Source of the DNA: Granulosicoccus sp047634635
GTDB lineage: Bacteria; Pseudomonadota; Gammaproteobacteria; Granulosicoccales; Granulosicoccaceae
Assembly: GCA_047634635.1 (NCBI GenBank)
Contig: JBLIIE010000050.1
Span: 1-30,677, forward strand
DNA: 30,677 nt
Reading direction: 5' to 3'
Shown: positions 8,336 through 16,736 of the stretch, piece by piece
Layout of the letters: every line of letters begins with the position of its first letter
Position numbering within the stretch: the first letter of the stretch is position 1
The notes under the pieces: generated by a model
Told to the model about the DNA's origin: nothing
Databases searched by the model: none
The model's input: only the letters and a program-made list of their open reading frames with translations
Position numbers and translations under genes: made by a program

Positions 8336-9369
8336 TTGGTGGCCTCGGCTGCTTTGGTTAGCGCGTTCAAGGCACTGTGTAGCTGCTCTAGCGCTTTGTC
8401 TTTGTCAGCCAGTTGATTCTGATATTGAGTCTCGTTCGTTATATTGGTGTGTTGTTCGCCCGCAAGTGTCGCGTTGATGGTGCCGAATTGCTCTTTCAAT
8501 TGAGCGTGTTCATGCCTAATATCATCATACTTAACCAGTGTTGTATTACGAAATTTTATGGCCTGATCCAAACGTTGTTGTAATGCCTGTTGCTTTTCGT
8601 TGAGTGTCTCAATCACTGTGTTGCGTTCATCGAAACGAGTAACAAGCCCGGCGTGTTTTTCAGTGACCGTGCCTAGAGTGCGTTGCTCATCCACGAGCTG
8701 TTGGTTGAGCATTTTCGTTTCTCCGCGTGATTGGGCTGTAACTGCTTTTTCTGTCTTAATAGTGGCTTCCATTTTTTCCTGCAAAGCATCACGCTCGCGG
8801 TTCAACGATGCGCGTTGTTGGGTCATCTCGTCCAGTGCCTGTGTCCGCGCAACATGCTCAGCGTTGAGTGTTTGGTGTTGCGCGATTAGCTGATTCATCG
8901 CGGCCTCCTTCTCCAGTACTGTTTTGCGTAGCTGTGCAAGCTCAGCTTCGGCGGTGGTGGCCCGGTGTTCGAGCAGGGCGGTGTCCAGTAGCCGCTTTTC
9001 CATCGTGGTCACGGCAATACGGATCCGTTGCTCGGCGTCCTTTCGAATCTCTTCGACACGATCCTCAGCTACTTGCGCTTCATCGAGCGCGATCTGAGTG
9101 GCCAGTCGTTGGACTGTGGCCAGTAGCTCAGCATCCAGTGAGCCTGCTTCGGGTGGTCTTTCATCGGCCATCCGTTCTTCGGCAATGCGTCGTCGGTACT
9201 TGGCCAACGTGTTGTTGTTGCCCGTGCCCAGAAATTTACGTAACTGGCGTTGTGAAGGTGGAGCACCCTCGGGGCTGGTCAATTCCTGATAAGCCCGCTC
9301 GTAGGCCTCAAACGAAAGCCCTGGGCGACCGGGAGCGCCGGGTGTCGGAGTGGCGGGTGTTGATGGCAT
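8284..9369 (-). CDS. KfrA/TnpT-like coiled-coil DNA-binding protein
   Basis: A 361-residue protein starting at the ATG at 9369, chosen because AAGGAG lies 8 nt upstream; a further in-frame ATG at 9393 has no such site. After a Pro-rich leader comes a KfrA_N-type DNA-binding domain (GRPGLSFEAYERAYQEL, PPSQRQLRKFLGTGNNNT, LAKYRRRIAEER), about residues 13-70. The rest, to about residue 340, is Gln/Glu/Leu-rich coiled coil, ending in a basic tail. This architecture is shared by plasmid KfrA proteins and by TnpT, the coiled-coil partner of the tyrosine recombinase TnpS in Tn4651-type Tn3 transposons. A homologous fragment lies next to Tn3 transposase debris at 20483, which favours TnpT. An inverted repeat resembling a recombinase core lies 80 bp upstream, yet no tnpS is present. 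The C-terminus may be truncated by a frameshift. Confidence 0.75.
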   Translation of the reverse strand: MPSTPATPTPGAPGRPGLSFEAYERAYQELTSPEGAPPSQRQLRKFLGTGNNNTLAKYRRRIAEERMADERPPEAGSLDAELLATVQRLATQIALDEAQVAEDRVEEIRKDAEQRIRIAVTTMEKRLLDTALLEHRATTAEAELAQLRKTVLEKEAAMNQLIAQHQTLNAEHVARTQALDEMTQQRASLNRERDALQEKMEATIKTEKAVTAQSRGETKMLNQQLVDEQRTLGTVTEKHAGLVTRFDERNTVIETLNEKQQALQQRLDQAIKFRNTTLVKYDDIRHEHAQLKEQFGTINATLAGEQHTNITNETQYQNQLADKDKALEQLHSALNALTKAAEATNKAKNSNARPRRLKSRR

Positions 9370-9448
9370 CGGTGGCTCTCCTTTAGTAGGCATTAGGTCA
9401 AAACGCCTATTCTGAAATATTATGTTAAGTTCATTTTAATACCTAATA

Positions 9449-9474
9449 TAATTACGTAAATAGATACGTAATTA
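9449..9474. repeat. Perfect inverted repeat with 6-bp spacer, candidate resolution core site
   Basis: TAATTACGTA (9449-9458) and TACGTAATTA (9465-9474) are perfect 10-bp inverted arms separated by AATAGA. Tyrosine recombinase core sites consist of two inverted binding arms around a 6-8 bp crossover region, which is this geometry. The position upstream of a TnpT-like gene corresponds to the resolution site of Tn4651-type transposons. It could alternatively be an operator for the KfrA-like protein itself, since KfrA binds its own promoter. Confidence 0.5.
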
Positions 9475-9508
9475 CAATGAATACGATATTAATATAATCT
9501 AGGAGCTG

Positions 9509-9664
9509 ATGACTTCATTTGTCGGTGCAAAAGCAAACAGAAATAATTCAATTGGCGGCCTGTCTAAAGTTCCTGGCAAGCAACTAGAAGAATTCCACCT
9601 CAGCCCTTGGCAACAGAGTCATAAAACACCGAAGGTATCAGACGATAACCTATGGGAATATTAA
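9509..9664 (+). CDS. Small unidentified ORF divergent from the TnpT-like gene
   Basis: A 51-codon frame starting MTSFVGAKANRNNSIGGLS and ending at TAA 9662-9664. AGGAG lies 3 nt before the ATG, which is close spacing. It is divergent from the TnpT-like gene and downstream of the inverted repeat, the place where tnpS would be expected. The 3' end runs into the ISKra4-like fragment, so it could be the 5' stub of a gene truncated by that insertion. I do not recognise the protein. Confidence 0.3.
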   Translation: MTSFVGAKANRNNSIGGLSKVPGKQLEEFHLSPWQQSHKTPKVSDDNLWEY

Positions 9665-9983
9665 AACATTCGCCAAAAAGTTGGATGAGTTCCATACCTA
9701 CATTGATAACAACTCGCCGATGATTCCAAACTATGGTGAAAAGTGGCGATACTCGGAAACCATTACCACCCATTTGTGGAATATACGGTTAACGAAGTTG
9801 TTGCCAAACGGATGGTAAAAAAACAGCAAATGCAATGGACCGCAGAAGGCGCATAATTTAATACAAACGCGCACGGCCACGTTGAATGGTGAACTTAGTC
9901 AGTACTTCAAACGCTTGTATCCGGCATTTCCAGTTGCCAAGAATGAGAACCAAGATCAGCATGAGATAAAACTGGCGGCCTGA
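9640..9983 (+). pseudogene. ISKra4-like transposase, C-terminal remnant (copy 1)
   Basis: The plus strand encodes YGNIKTFAKKLDEFHTYID, NNSPMIPNYGEKWRYSET and, after a one-base deletion near 9770, ESTVNEVVAKR-type sequence. It continues with MVKKQQMQWTAEGAHNLIQ and ends EIKLAA at a TGA at 9981-9983. This is the C-terminal third of a transposase of the ISKra4-like group, with the conserved KKQQMQWT segment. The N-terminal and catalytic parts are absent. A closely related inverted copy lies at 13414-14140, on the other side of the TRAP operon. Similarity continues past the stop to a shared CTATTTTATGCT (near 10005 here). Confidence 0.7.
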
Positions 9984-10159
9984 TAGTGATGAGGTCTACC
10001 CTCCGCTATTTTATGCTCTCAAGGTGAGATTGAGAAGTCATGCTTTGGCGTTGGTAAAACAAGTTCGCGCCATCACACAAGCTTCACCCATGCTGTTGTT
10101 GTCTATTCTTGAAAGAGAATGTCGGTTGGCGACGCTTAAGTTCCATTAGCAATGTAGAC

Positions 10160-10227
10160 CTAGGAGGCTGTCCTAGAATAGTCTGATCTGCCGCATACGC
10201 GATCGTTATGACTGGACAGTCTCCTAG
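10160..10227. repeat. 14-bp imperfect inverted repeat at the end of the TRAP operon
   Basis: CTAGGAGGCTGTCC (10160-10173) and GGACAGTCTCCTAG (10214-10227) are inverted repeats with one mismatch, 40 bp apart, ending 7 bp before the dctM stop. They could form a long stem acting as a transcript end for dctM, or be the two ends of a small insertion (MITE-like, 68 bp). No T-tract follows. Confidence 0.35.
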
Positions 10228-10234
10228 CTGATCA

Positions 10235-11536
10235 TCAAATAAATTTGGGCATTAGTAATTTAGGCAGCGCAAGAATCAATCCCGGAAAGAAAATCACAAT
10301 TAACAGGACGACAAGCATCGGTAGAAGGACAATGGCCACGTCCCGCAGCGCGCGTTTGACCTCGATATCTCCAACTTTGCAGGCTATCAGTAGGCACAAT
10401 CCATATGGAGGTGTAACCAATCCAAATGCCAGTGATATAACACCAATGATGGCGAAATGGATTGGGTGCATTTGTGACAATTCCGCCAGTGGCCATAGCA
10501 CGGTACCGAGTATGATTATTGCGGGAATCGCATCGATAAACATGCCAATCAACAGGAACGATCCGGCCACGATCAGGCCAGTACTGGTTGGATCAACACC
10601 GAATGGCTCTAGGATTTCAATGACCGCAATCGGCACCTTGAAATAGGCCAGAATCCAGCCAAAAGCAGACGCCGTGCCAATACAGAACAACGACATAGCA
10701 GCGAATTTTGCAGATTGAAACAGAATCGAAGGCAGATTGCCAAAACCTATGGTGCGATAAAATACCCCGCCAAGAATGATCGAGTACAAGACGGCGACTA
10801 CAGACGCTTCAGTCGGTGTAAAGAATCCCCCGACGATTCCACCAACAATGATTATCGGTGTCATTAGCGGAGGGATCGCGCGAATAATAGCGGCGATTAG
10901 TTCTTTGAAAGATGAGCGAGCAAGAATTGGATAGCCGTATATTTTGGCAAAGATGAATACAGCGATCATTTGCGATCCAGCGATCAAAATACCAGGTACT
11001 ACACCAGCGAGAAATAGGCCGCCAATGGAAACGGACATCAGACCGCCCCAGACGACCATCAAGATACTTGGTGGAATAACAACTCCCATGACCGACGAAC
11101 ACGCCGTGATCGCAACCGAAAAGCTTGTTGAGTATCCAGCCTTTTTCATTTGCGGTATTAACAATGAGCCTATTCCGGCCGCGTCAGCGGTAGAGGAGCC
11201 CGAAATACCTGCAAACAACATGCTGACAACTACGTTCACGTGTCCCAGACCGCCCGGCAGATGTCCGACCATAGCTTGCGACAGCCGTATCAGCCGGTCG
11301 GTAATTCCGGCCGCGTTCATAATATTTGCCGCGAGTAAAAAGAAGGGCACGGCAAGCAACAAGAATGAGTTATAGGATTTGAACATCTCATTCATCAGAA
11401 GCATTGGTGTAAGCCGGTCCTCTATGAAAAACACCGGAATGCACGCTAGTCCCAAGGCGACTGCTACCGGAACACGGAAGATCACTAACACTATAAATAG
11501 CGGAAATAAAATTGAGGCGACTTGCCATGCGCTCAT
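10235..11536 (-). CDS. dctM: TRAP transporter large permease subunit DctM
   Basis: A 433-residue polytopic inner-membrane protein, the channel subunit of a tripartite ATP-independent transporter driven by a Na+ or H+ gradient. About 12 hydrophobic segments are visible. Diagnostic DctM stretches include GGLGHVNVVVSMLFAGISGS, SSVMGVVIPPSILMVVWGG and the conserved GGFFTPTEASVVAVLYS. I placed the start at 11536 (MSAWQVASILFPL) because the protein then begins at the first helix and the ATG overlaps the dctQ stop as ATGA. A 12-residue longer start at 11572 would extend the protein into the dctQ coding end. It is last in the dctP-dctQ-dctM operon. Confidence 0.94.
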   Translation of the reverse strand: MSAWQVASILFPLFIVLVIFRVPVAVALGLACIPVFFIEDRLTPMLLMNEMFKSYNSFLLLAVPFFLLAANIMNAAGITDRLIRLSQAMVGHLPGGLGHVNVVVSMLFAGISGSSTADAAGIGSLLIPQMKKAGYSTSFSVAITACSSVMGVVIPPSILMVVWGGLMSVSIGGLFLAGVVPGILIAGSQMIAVFIFAKIYGYPILARSSFKELIAAIIRAIPPLMTPIIIVGGIVGGFFTPTEASVVAVLYSIILGGVFYRTIGFGNLPSILFQSAKFAAMSLFCIGTASAFGWILAYFKVPIAVIEILEPFGVDPTSTGLIVAGSFLLIGMFIDAIPAIIILGTVLWPLAELSQMHPIHFAIIGVISLAFGLVTPPYGLCLLIACKVGDIEVKRALRDVAIVLLPMLVVLLIVIFFPGLILALPKLLMPKFI

Positions 11537-12015
11537 GCAGAATCTCCACGATATTGGAGGATATGTCGCCACATCCGTTCCGACAGAAACAGCATCCAGG
11601 TGACACCAGTCAGTGGCCAGGCGATGTAGATGAATACCATTGGCAGATCAGCCATCTCGGAGGTTTGCAACAGCCCGAACTGCACTAGTGGCCAGCCCCA
11701 AACAATGAAGATAATAGCCAGCAGCATCGACATGGTATCCGCAAATAGCGCTGACAATGCCTTACCTGCGGCGGTTTTTGGTTGCGGTAATAAATCAACG
11801 TTAAAATGATCGCCATCACGCATAGCGACCATTGAACCCACCATAATGATCCAGATAAAACAAAAGCGGGCTAGCTCTTCGGTCCAGATGTAGCGTGGAA
11901 TCAATCCTACGTAGCGAGCCAGTATTTGCATGCTAACAGGGATGATCAATATAGCTATCAACAATGTCAGTGTGTACTTGAGCAGCACATAGTAGCCGTC
12001 CAACAGTTTTTTCAT
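11533..12015 (-). CDS. dctQ: TRAP transporter small permease subunit DctQ
   Basis: A 160-residue inner-membrane protein with four hydrophobic helices, the usual DctQ topology. The family signature is seen in ARYVGLIPRYIWTEELARFC, followed by FIWIIMVGSMVAMRDGDHF. GAGGGG 4 nt upstream of the ATG is a plausible ribosome binding site. It links the binding protein to the DctM channel. The stop overlaps the dctM start by 4 nt, so the two are coupled, while a 120-bp gap with a strong hairpin separates it from dctP. Confidence 0.92.
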   Translation of the reverse strand: MKKLLDGYYVLLKYTLTLLIAILIIPVSMQILARYVGLIPRYIWTEELARFCFIWIIMVGSMVAMRDGDHFNVDLLPQPKTAAGKALSALFADTMSMLLAIIFIVWGWPLVQFGLLQTSEMADLPMVFIYIAWPLTGVTWMLFLSERMWRHILQYRGDSA

Positions 12016-12060
12016 GCGGCCCCTCGTTTAGGTGATTATGTTGTGTCAGTGGCACAAGCG

Positions 12061-12089
12061 ATGCCGACGATCGCCATGATCGTCGGCAT
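12061..12089 (-). terminator. Strong intercistronic hairpin between dctP and dctQ
   Basis: ATGCCGACGATC (12061-12072) and GATCGTCGGCAT (12078-12089) form a perfect 12-bp stem with a 5-nt loop. There is no T-tract. In TRAP operons the binding protein is needed in excess, and such a hairpin can stabilise the upstream dctP message or attenuate read-through into dctQM. That role is inferred from position. Confidence 0.55.
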
Positions 12090-12135
12090 GTGCAAGTCAG
12101 ACGCATTCATGCATGCGCCGCCGCTTTACGGTGTT

Positions 12136-13146
12136 CTACTGAACGGCCTGGATGGCGTCGTAGAGTTCCGCAGCACCAACGTCCTTGAAATACTCTTTCA
12201 GCACTGGAATAGCCGCTGACATAAGTTGGTCGCGCTCTGTAAAGGCAACGGTGTTGAGTTTGCCGGCATCTTCCAGTTCACTCATGATGCCTTGACCCTC
12301 CGTAAGTTCAATCACTCTACCGAATGTACCGGCATCTTTACCAGCCTGAATAATGGCCACCTGCAGATCCTCCGGCAAATTGCGCAACGTCTTACCACTT
12401 ATAGCAAGAGGCCGAACTGTAATGGAGTGGGCGGTCAGCGATATGTTCGGTCCAACTTCGTAGAACTTCATTTGGCGAATACCGGCAGCTTCATTTTCCG
12501 CAGCATCAATGACACCAGTCTGAATGGCATTATAAACTTCAGAGTAGGCGATAACACTAGGTGCCATACCGAACGCGTCAAACAACTTGGTTTGGATCGG
12601 AGCACCCATCACGCGAATCGGAACATTTTTGATTTCGCTCATGTTGGTCACCGGTTTGTTGACTATCAGGTGCCGAACACCCCCGCCACCATAGCCCAGC
12701 AACAGGATGTCAGCGCGTTTATAGATATCGTCGACTACCGGTTGAAGAACATCACCGGACAGCACCTTGCTCCAATGGCCAGCATCGCGATAGAGCATAG
12801 GCGGGTCGAGAAGCGTTGCCATTTTGGAAAACGTGGACATGTGAGACGGTGACGCAACTGCGTAGTCGACCGACAGGCCCTGATTCATGTAAGCGACATA
12901 GTCCTTTTCTAATCCGAGTTCGCTGTTTAGGTGCATCACAAACTCTAAATCATGCTCGCCGCTGTAATACAACTGCGTCAGTTGCTCAAACTTGCGCATC
13001 AAACGCGTGAACGCGTGTTTTTCATCAAATTGACTCGCACCATGCAACGTTATGGTGTCTGCATGAGCCGGCGTGATGGCATTAATTAACCCCGCTGCAA
13101 GAGCAAGTCCAATGAGTGCCGATTTATTCTTCAAACGTTTGATCAC
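12136..13146 (-). CDS. dctP: TRAP transporter solute-binding protein DctP
   Basis: A 336-residue periplasmic binding protein (DctP family). A signal peptide is clear: basic start MIKRLKNKSALIGLALAAG and cleavage after THAHA-type residues (TPAHA, about residue 29). The start is a GTG at 13146 with AGAGGA about 8 nt upstream. Family features include RVMGAPIQTKLFDAFGMAP, with the Arg that usually binds a substrate carboxylate, and YSEVYNAIQTGVIDAAENE. This points to an organic or sugar-acid anion. It is first in the operon, and the decayed ISKra4-like element lies upstream. Confidence 0.92.
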   Translation of the reverse strand: MIKRLKNKSALIGLALAAGLINAITPAHADTITLHGASQFDEKHAFTRLMRKFEQLTQLYYSGEHDLEFVMHLNSELGLEKDYVAYMNQGLSVDYAVASPSHMSTFSKMATLLDPPMLYRDAGHWSKVLSGDVLQPVVDDIYKRADILLLGYGGGGVRHLIVNKPVTNMSEIKNVPIRVMGAPIQTKLFDAFGMAPSVIAYSEVYNAIQTGVIDAAENEAAGIRQMKFYEVGPNISLTAHSITVRPLAISGKTLRNLPEDLQVAIIQAGKDAGTFGRVIELTEGQGIMSELEDAGKLNTVAFTERDQLMSAAIPVLKEYFKDVGAAELYDAIQAVQ

Positions 13147-13413
13147 GAGCAGTTCCTCTGGTGTGTATCGATTGAATTTAGTTAATTCGGAGTGCGCCTA
13201 CAGAACGATAATGGCGGTCACGACGATGACGAAAATATGGAAACATCCCTACGGTGTTGGCTGTTGTTGTCAGTGGTGTATTAATCTTTGATTCAGTCAA
13301 CACAATCATTTAACCGGAATCTTCCAGATATCAAGATTACGAGTATTAACTTGTTATTGTCAACTGCGCTAGTGGGAATAGCATAAAATAGCTTGGAATA
13401 AAGCTGATCAATC

Positions 13414-14140
13414 TCATGCCGGCAATTTAATCTCATGGTGATATCGGATCTCATTCTTGGCAACTGGAAACGCCAGAAAACAGCGTTCGAAATACTGACT
13501 AAGTTCGCCATTCAATGTGACCGTCCGCGCTTGTATTAAATTATATGCCCCTTCTGCAGACCATTACATTTGCTGTTTTTTTCACCCGTTTGGCGACGAC
13601 TTCGTTAACCGTAGACTCCACAAATGTGGTGGTCATGGTTTCCGAATATCGCCACTTTTCACCATAGTTCGGAAATATCGGTGAATTGTTATCAATGTAG
13701 GTATGGAATTTATACAACTTTCTGGCGAATGTTTTAATATTCCCAAAGGTTATTGTTGGCTCACTCGCTGAGGAAACATGCTTTGGCAACTACTGACTCA
13801 AGACACTAAATAATTTCCGATTACGCTTCTCACAGTGACAATGATAGAGCCTGAGAGACGACAAAGAGACGATATCGAAGACGGTTCGGTAATAGAGATT
13901 ACGATGCTCTTTCAGTCGTCGTTTTTTCTCACAGCACGGGCATCGTTTCTGTGGTTTTATGAACTGATTGGCTTGAAGCTCAACAATCTGTTGCTGAAGC
14001 GTTTTCAACAGTTGTTTGGATTCAGCGAGTGACAGTCCAATGAGCTCATTGGGATGGAACGATTTACTGAGGTGAATGATGTCTTGTTGAATGACAGGTT
14101 CATCACCATCCATGATGTTCCTGCAGAGAGTGATATCCAC
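13414..14140 (-). pseudogene. ISKra4-like transposase with internal deletion (copy 2)
   Basis: The N-terminal 116 residues (14140 to 13790) start MDITLCRNIMDGDEPVIQQD and hold a Cys pair motif RCPCCEKKRR, then YYRTVFDIVSLSSLRLYHC. After an in-frame TAG the same frame continues LPKHVSSASEPT, then jumps directly to the C-terminal part (FGNIKTFARKLYKFHTYID, NNSPIFPNYGEKWRYSET). A frameshift follows in the KKQQMQW region, and the frame ends HHEIKLPA at 13414-13416. Roughly the central catalytic half of the protein is missing. The element cannot transpose unaided. It is an inverted relative of copy 1 at 9640-9983. Confidence 0.7.
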
Positions 14141-14323
14141 GGGATAACCTCCCCTGGGGAGACAACACGATAAGGATAATCAAGACTACGCTGATTAAAG
14201 GCAGGCGTCGACCAACTGTCGATTAACCGCGAGGCGACAGAACACGGGCGGTCTGCACTGTTCGTTAATGAACTTGAGTCGCTCTATCAATTCACTCACC
14301 GTGAGATCTTCGATGGAATCGAC
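14141..14323. other. Spacer between the ISKra4-like pseudogene and the 1.2-kb IS
   Basis: On the minus strand an open frame reads HSVDSIEDLTVSELIERLKF and runs to a TAA about 100 nt further on. It is interrupted upstream by the inserted IS, so it may be the 3' part of a small gene, possibly an upstream ORF of the ISKra4-like element. I do not recognise it. Confidence 0.3.
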
Positions 14324-15523
14324 GCTGTGCTGGGCGAATTGTAAATCTAAGCAGCAATTTGAGTCTTAAAAAGTGCATGGCAGTGTGACTTCCACGCATA
14401 GTGAGTGAGATTTGCGCGTTGCGAGTAAACACTATCGTTTGCACTGACAGGTGTCTTGCCATCCAACGATTGGTGAGCCCGATGTTGATTGTAGTACTGT
14501 GCGAATGACTCGAGTTTTCGCTCCAAATCTTGTGTATTCCAAAAAAACAATCGATCAAGATACTCTCGACGAATCGTTCCAATCAGTCGTTCAATATAAG
14601 GATGAGAAGTTGGTGTGTAAGGGATGCTCTTTATTTCTGCAACTTCAAGTATGTGAAGATTGGCTTGCCAACGATGATAGCGGAGTAGGGGATCGTTATC
14701 TGAACTGAGATACCGTGGAACACCCTGATTGGATATCGCACAGTTGAACATGCAGCACAAGGTAACGCCATCGACATCACCAGACTGAATACCAAAACCG
14801 ATGATGCAACGAGTGTACTGATCCATGACGACTAGAACCCAATGAGTCTGTAGTAGTATTGACTCACAGCGAAATAAGTCAGTACTCCAGAGGATATCTT
14901 TTGTATGCCCGAGAAGAGATAGCCAAGAGGGGCTATTGCCTTCGTCGTCAGAGGTATAATGATCATTCAATATTCGTCGCACGACATCTTTGTTAATAGC
15001 TGTGCCGGACGTATTGTCGATCTGTTGTGCTACGCGTAAAAATCCTGAACCAGAGTTACGTCGTTTAATGCGATGACTGCTTCAATGATTTCCTTAGACG
15101 GCACTTTCGGTCTGGGTTTGCCTTTCTTATTTGATGAATAGCGCAGGCGATATTTACGTTTTCTAAGCAGTACGTGAAATTTTAACAACGTAGATGGTCG
15201 GACAATGACAGCGCACGGACAATCTGGCGCGAATTCAGAAATAGTGACCAGAAACCTAGCAAAACACGATCAAGTGGTGTCAACCTGGGTGATCGACGCT
15301 GATGTTGTCGCGTGATCATTAGCTGCTGTTTCATCAATAGGCTATCAGCAACAATTGACCTTGCGCCACCTTTTCTTAAAAGCTTGGCAATGGTGGTTAA
15401 CAGATGCACCGTTAAAATAAATATGTCCCTCATAATTTCGCAGAATAGGGGAGATTGACCGCAAGAACAAGACTACACAACTTGTTGTATTTCGGCGATA
15501 ATTTGTAATTCGCCCACCACAGC
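14324..15523 (-). mobile_element. Insertion sequence of about 1.2 kb with 23-bp imperfect terminal inverted repeats
   Basis: The left end (14324-14346) reads GCTGTGCTGGGCGAATT then GTAAAT. The reverse complement of the right end (15501-15523) reads GCTGTGGTGGGCGAATT then ACAAAT, giving 20 of 23 matches. The ends frame exactly one transposase gene with an rve/DDE core, which is frameshifted. I could not find a convincing target-site duplication, so the outermost bases may differ by a few. It is inserted next to the ISKra4-like pseudogene. Confidence 0.7.
14347..15433 (-). pseudogene. Integrase-core (rve) DDE transposase with two frameshifts
   Basis: The reading starts at ATG 15433 (MRDIFILTVHLLTTIAKLL). 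It loses one base near 15211, continues RPSTLLKFHVLLRKRKYRLR, loses another near 15065 in ALKRRN, and runs to TAA 14347-14349. Restored length is about 360 residues, normal for this widespread transposase. The catalytic core is complete: Asp in LWSTDLFRCES, Asp in YLSSDNDPLL and Glu in PYIERLIGTIRREYLD. The N-terminal helix-turn-helix region is split. Because both shifts lie upstream of the core, the 211-residue core could still be translated from an internal start, but transposition is unlikely. Confidence 0.8.
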
Positions 15524-15687
15524 CATGTGTTGGCTAAGCCTACTACGTCAAGGGCACGAAATGGCTGTCGATAAAAATGTGGATAGTTGTATTATAAAGT
15601 GCAGAAGATAAATCATGGGTTATGATTACAGCGGTTATTGGAACAATTGCAGCTTTGTGCAAGTCCAGTTTAGTTCAAGATAATTAC

Positions 15688-16695
15688 CTACTGGCGTTGA
15701 TCCGCGGCAAACTGATCGAACGCAACGGCTGCCACCAATATGATGCCAATGACGATCTGTTGAACGAAAGATGACACATTCAATAGCACTAGACCATTGG
15801 TTAGCACACCGATTAAACAAGCGCCAACCACAGTACCGAAGATACTACCTACACCACCAAACAGGCTGGTACCGCCAATGACCACTGCGGCAATGACGGT
15901 GAGTTCTATGCCCATGCCCGCTACCGCTTCGGCAGAGTTTAACCGTGCAGATAGTAGAAATCCAGCGAGCCCGCAGAAGAAGCCGAGAATGACGTACACC
16001 AGAAAAATAACGCGACGCGTGGGAACTCCGTTAAGTGCTGCGGCACGAGCATTTCCTCCAGTCGCATACACATGCTGTCCGAACTGACAATAGCGCAGTA
16101 CCAGATGTGCTGCGATAGCACAACCGAGAAAAATGATGACCGGAACAGGTACCTGGCCAACACGGCCTTGTCCCCACCATGCGTAGTCGGGTGCGAAGCC
16201 ACTAATGGGACCACCTCCGGAAAACAGCAGGGCTGCGCCGCGAAATGCTGTTAGGCCTCCAAGCGTTACGACGAACGGAGGGACCTTGAGTCGCGTAATG
16301 GCTGTACCTTGTATAGCGCCGCCAAGCATACCTACCAATAGGGCGGCACCCATTGCCAACAACGCAGGATTGCCCGTATCTAAGTTTGCACCGATTGCAA
16401 AGCGATCGGCTAGGCCTCCTTTGGCAACATAGGCACTCACCAATCCAGCCAGCGCCAGTAACGATCCCACTGAGAGATCAATGCCAGCAGTTAGTACAAC
16501 GAATGTCATGCCGATAGCGATCAGACCAGAGATCGACACTTGTCGTAAAATATTGAACAGATTTAACGGATGCAGGAATCGCGGTTCTAGTAGCGCGAAT
16601 ACTGCAATCAGCGATAGCAAAAATATGGGCGCCGCAAAGCGGGCTGAAAATTCCAACGCGCTGAGCGGTGCCTTAGTATTAGCGTCACTCGACAT
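15688..16695 (-). CDS. Sugar ABC transporter permease, RbsC/FrcC type
   Basis: A 335-residue inner-membrane permease of the ribose/fructose family, complete and of normal length. The signature GMTFVVLTAGIDLSVGSLLA is near residues 60-80 and the Gly-rich AAVVIGGTSLFGGVGS near 265. It ends FDQFAADQRQ. It lies 41 nt downstream of the binding-protein gene, and its ATPase is the first gene of the same operon, giving an ATPase - binding protein - permease order that resembles FrcBCA-type systems in content, with a single-domain ATPase. It is unrelated in operon position to the transporter at the left edge of the window. Confidence 0.93.
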   Translation of the reverse strand: MSSDANTKAPLSALEFSARFAAPIFLLSLIAVFALLEPRFLHPLNLFNILRQVSISGLIAIGMTFVVLTAGIDLSVGSLLALAGLVSAYVAKGGLADRFAIGANLDTGNPALLAMGAALLVGMLGGAIQGTAITRLKVPPFVVTLGGLTAFRGAALLFSGGGPISGFAPDYAWWGQGRVGQVPVPVIIFLGCAIAAHLVLRYCQFGQHVYATGGNARAAALNGVPTRRVIFLVYVILGFFCGLAGFLLSARLNSAEAVAGMGIELTVIAAVVIGGTSLFGGVGSIFGTVVGACLIGVLTNGLVLLNVSSFVQQIVIGIILVAAVAFDQFAADQRQ

Positions 16696-16736
16696 GGTTA
16701 TGGGTGCCTTTCGAGGATACTTGCCTGTCCCGTTAC

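Noticed and set aside
8868..9386. 172-codon plus-strand ORF opposite the KfrA/TnpT-like gene
   Set aside because: It is antisense to a gene with a clear DNA-binding domain and coiled coil, and its low-complexity Arg/Trp-rich composition is typical of a shadow frame.
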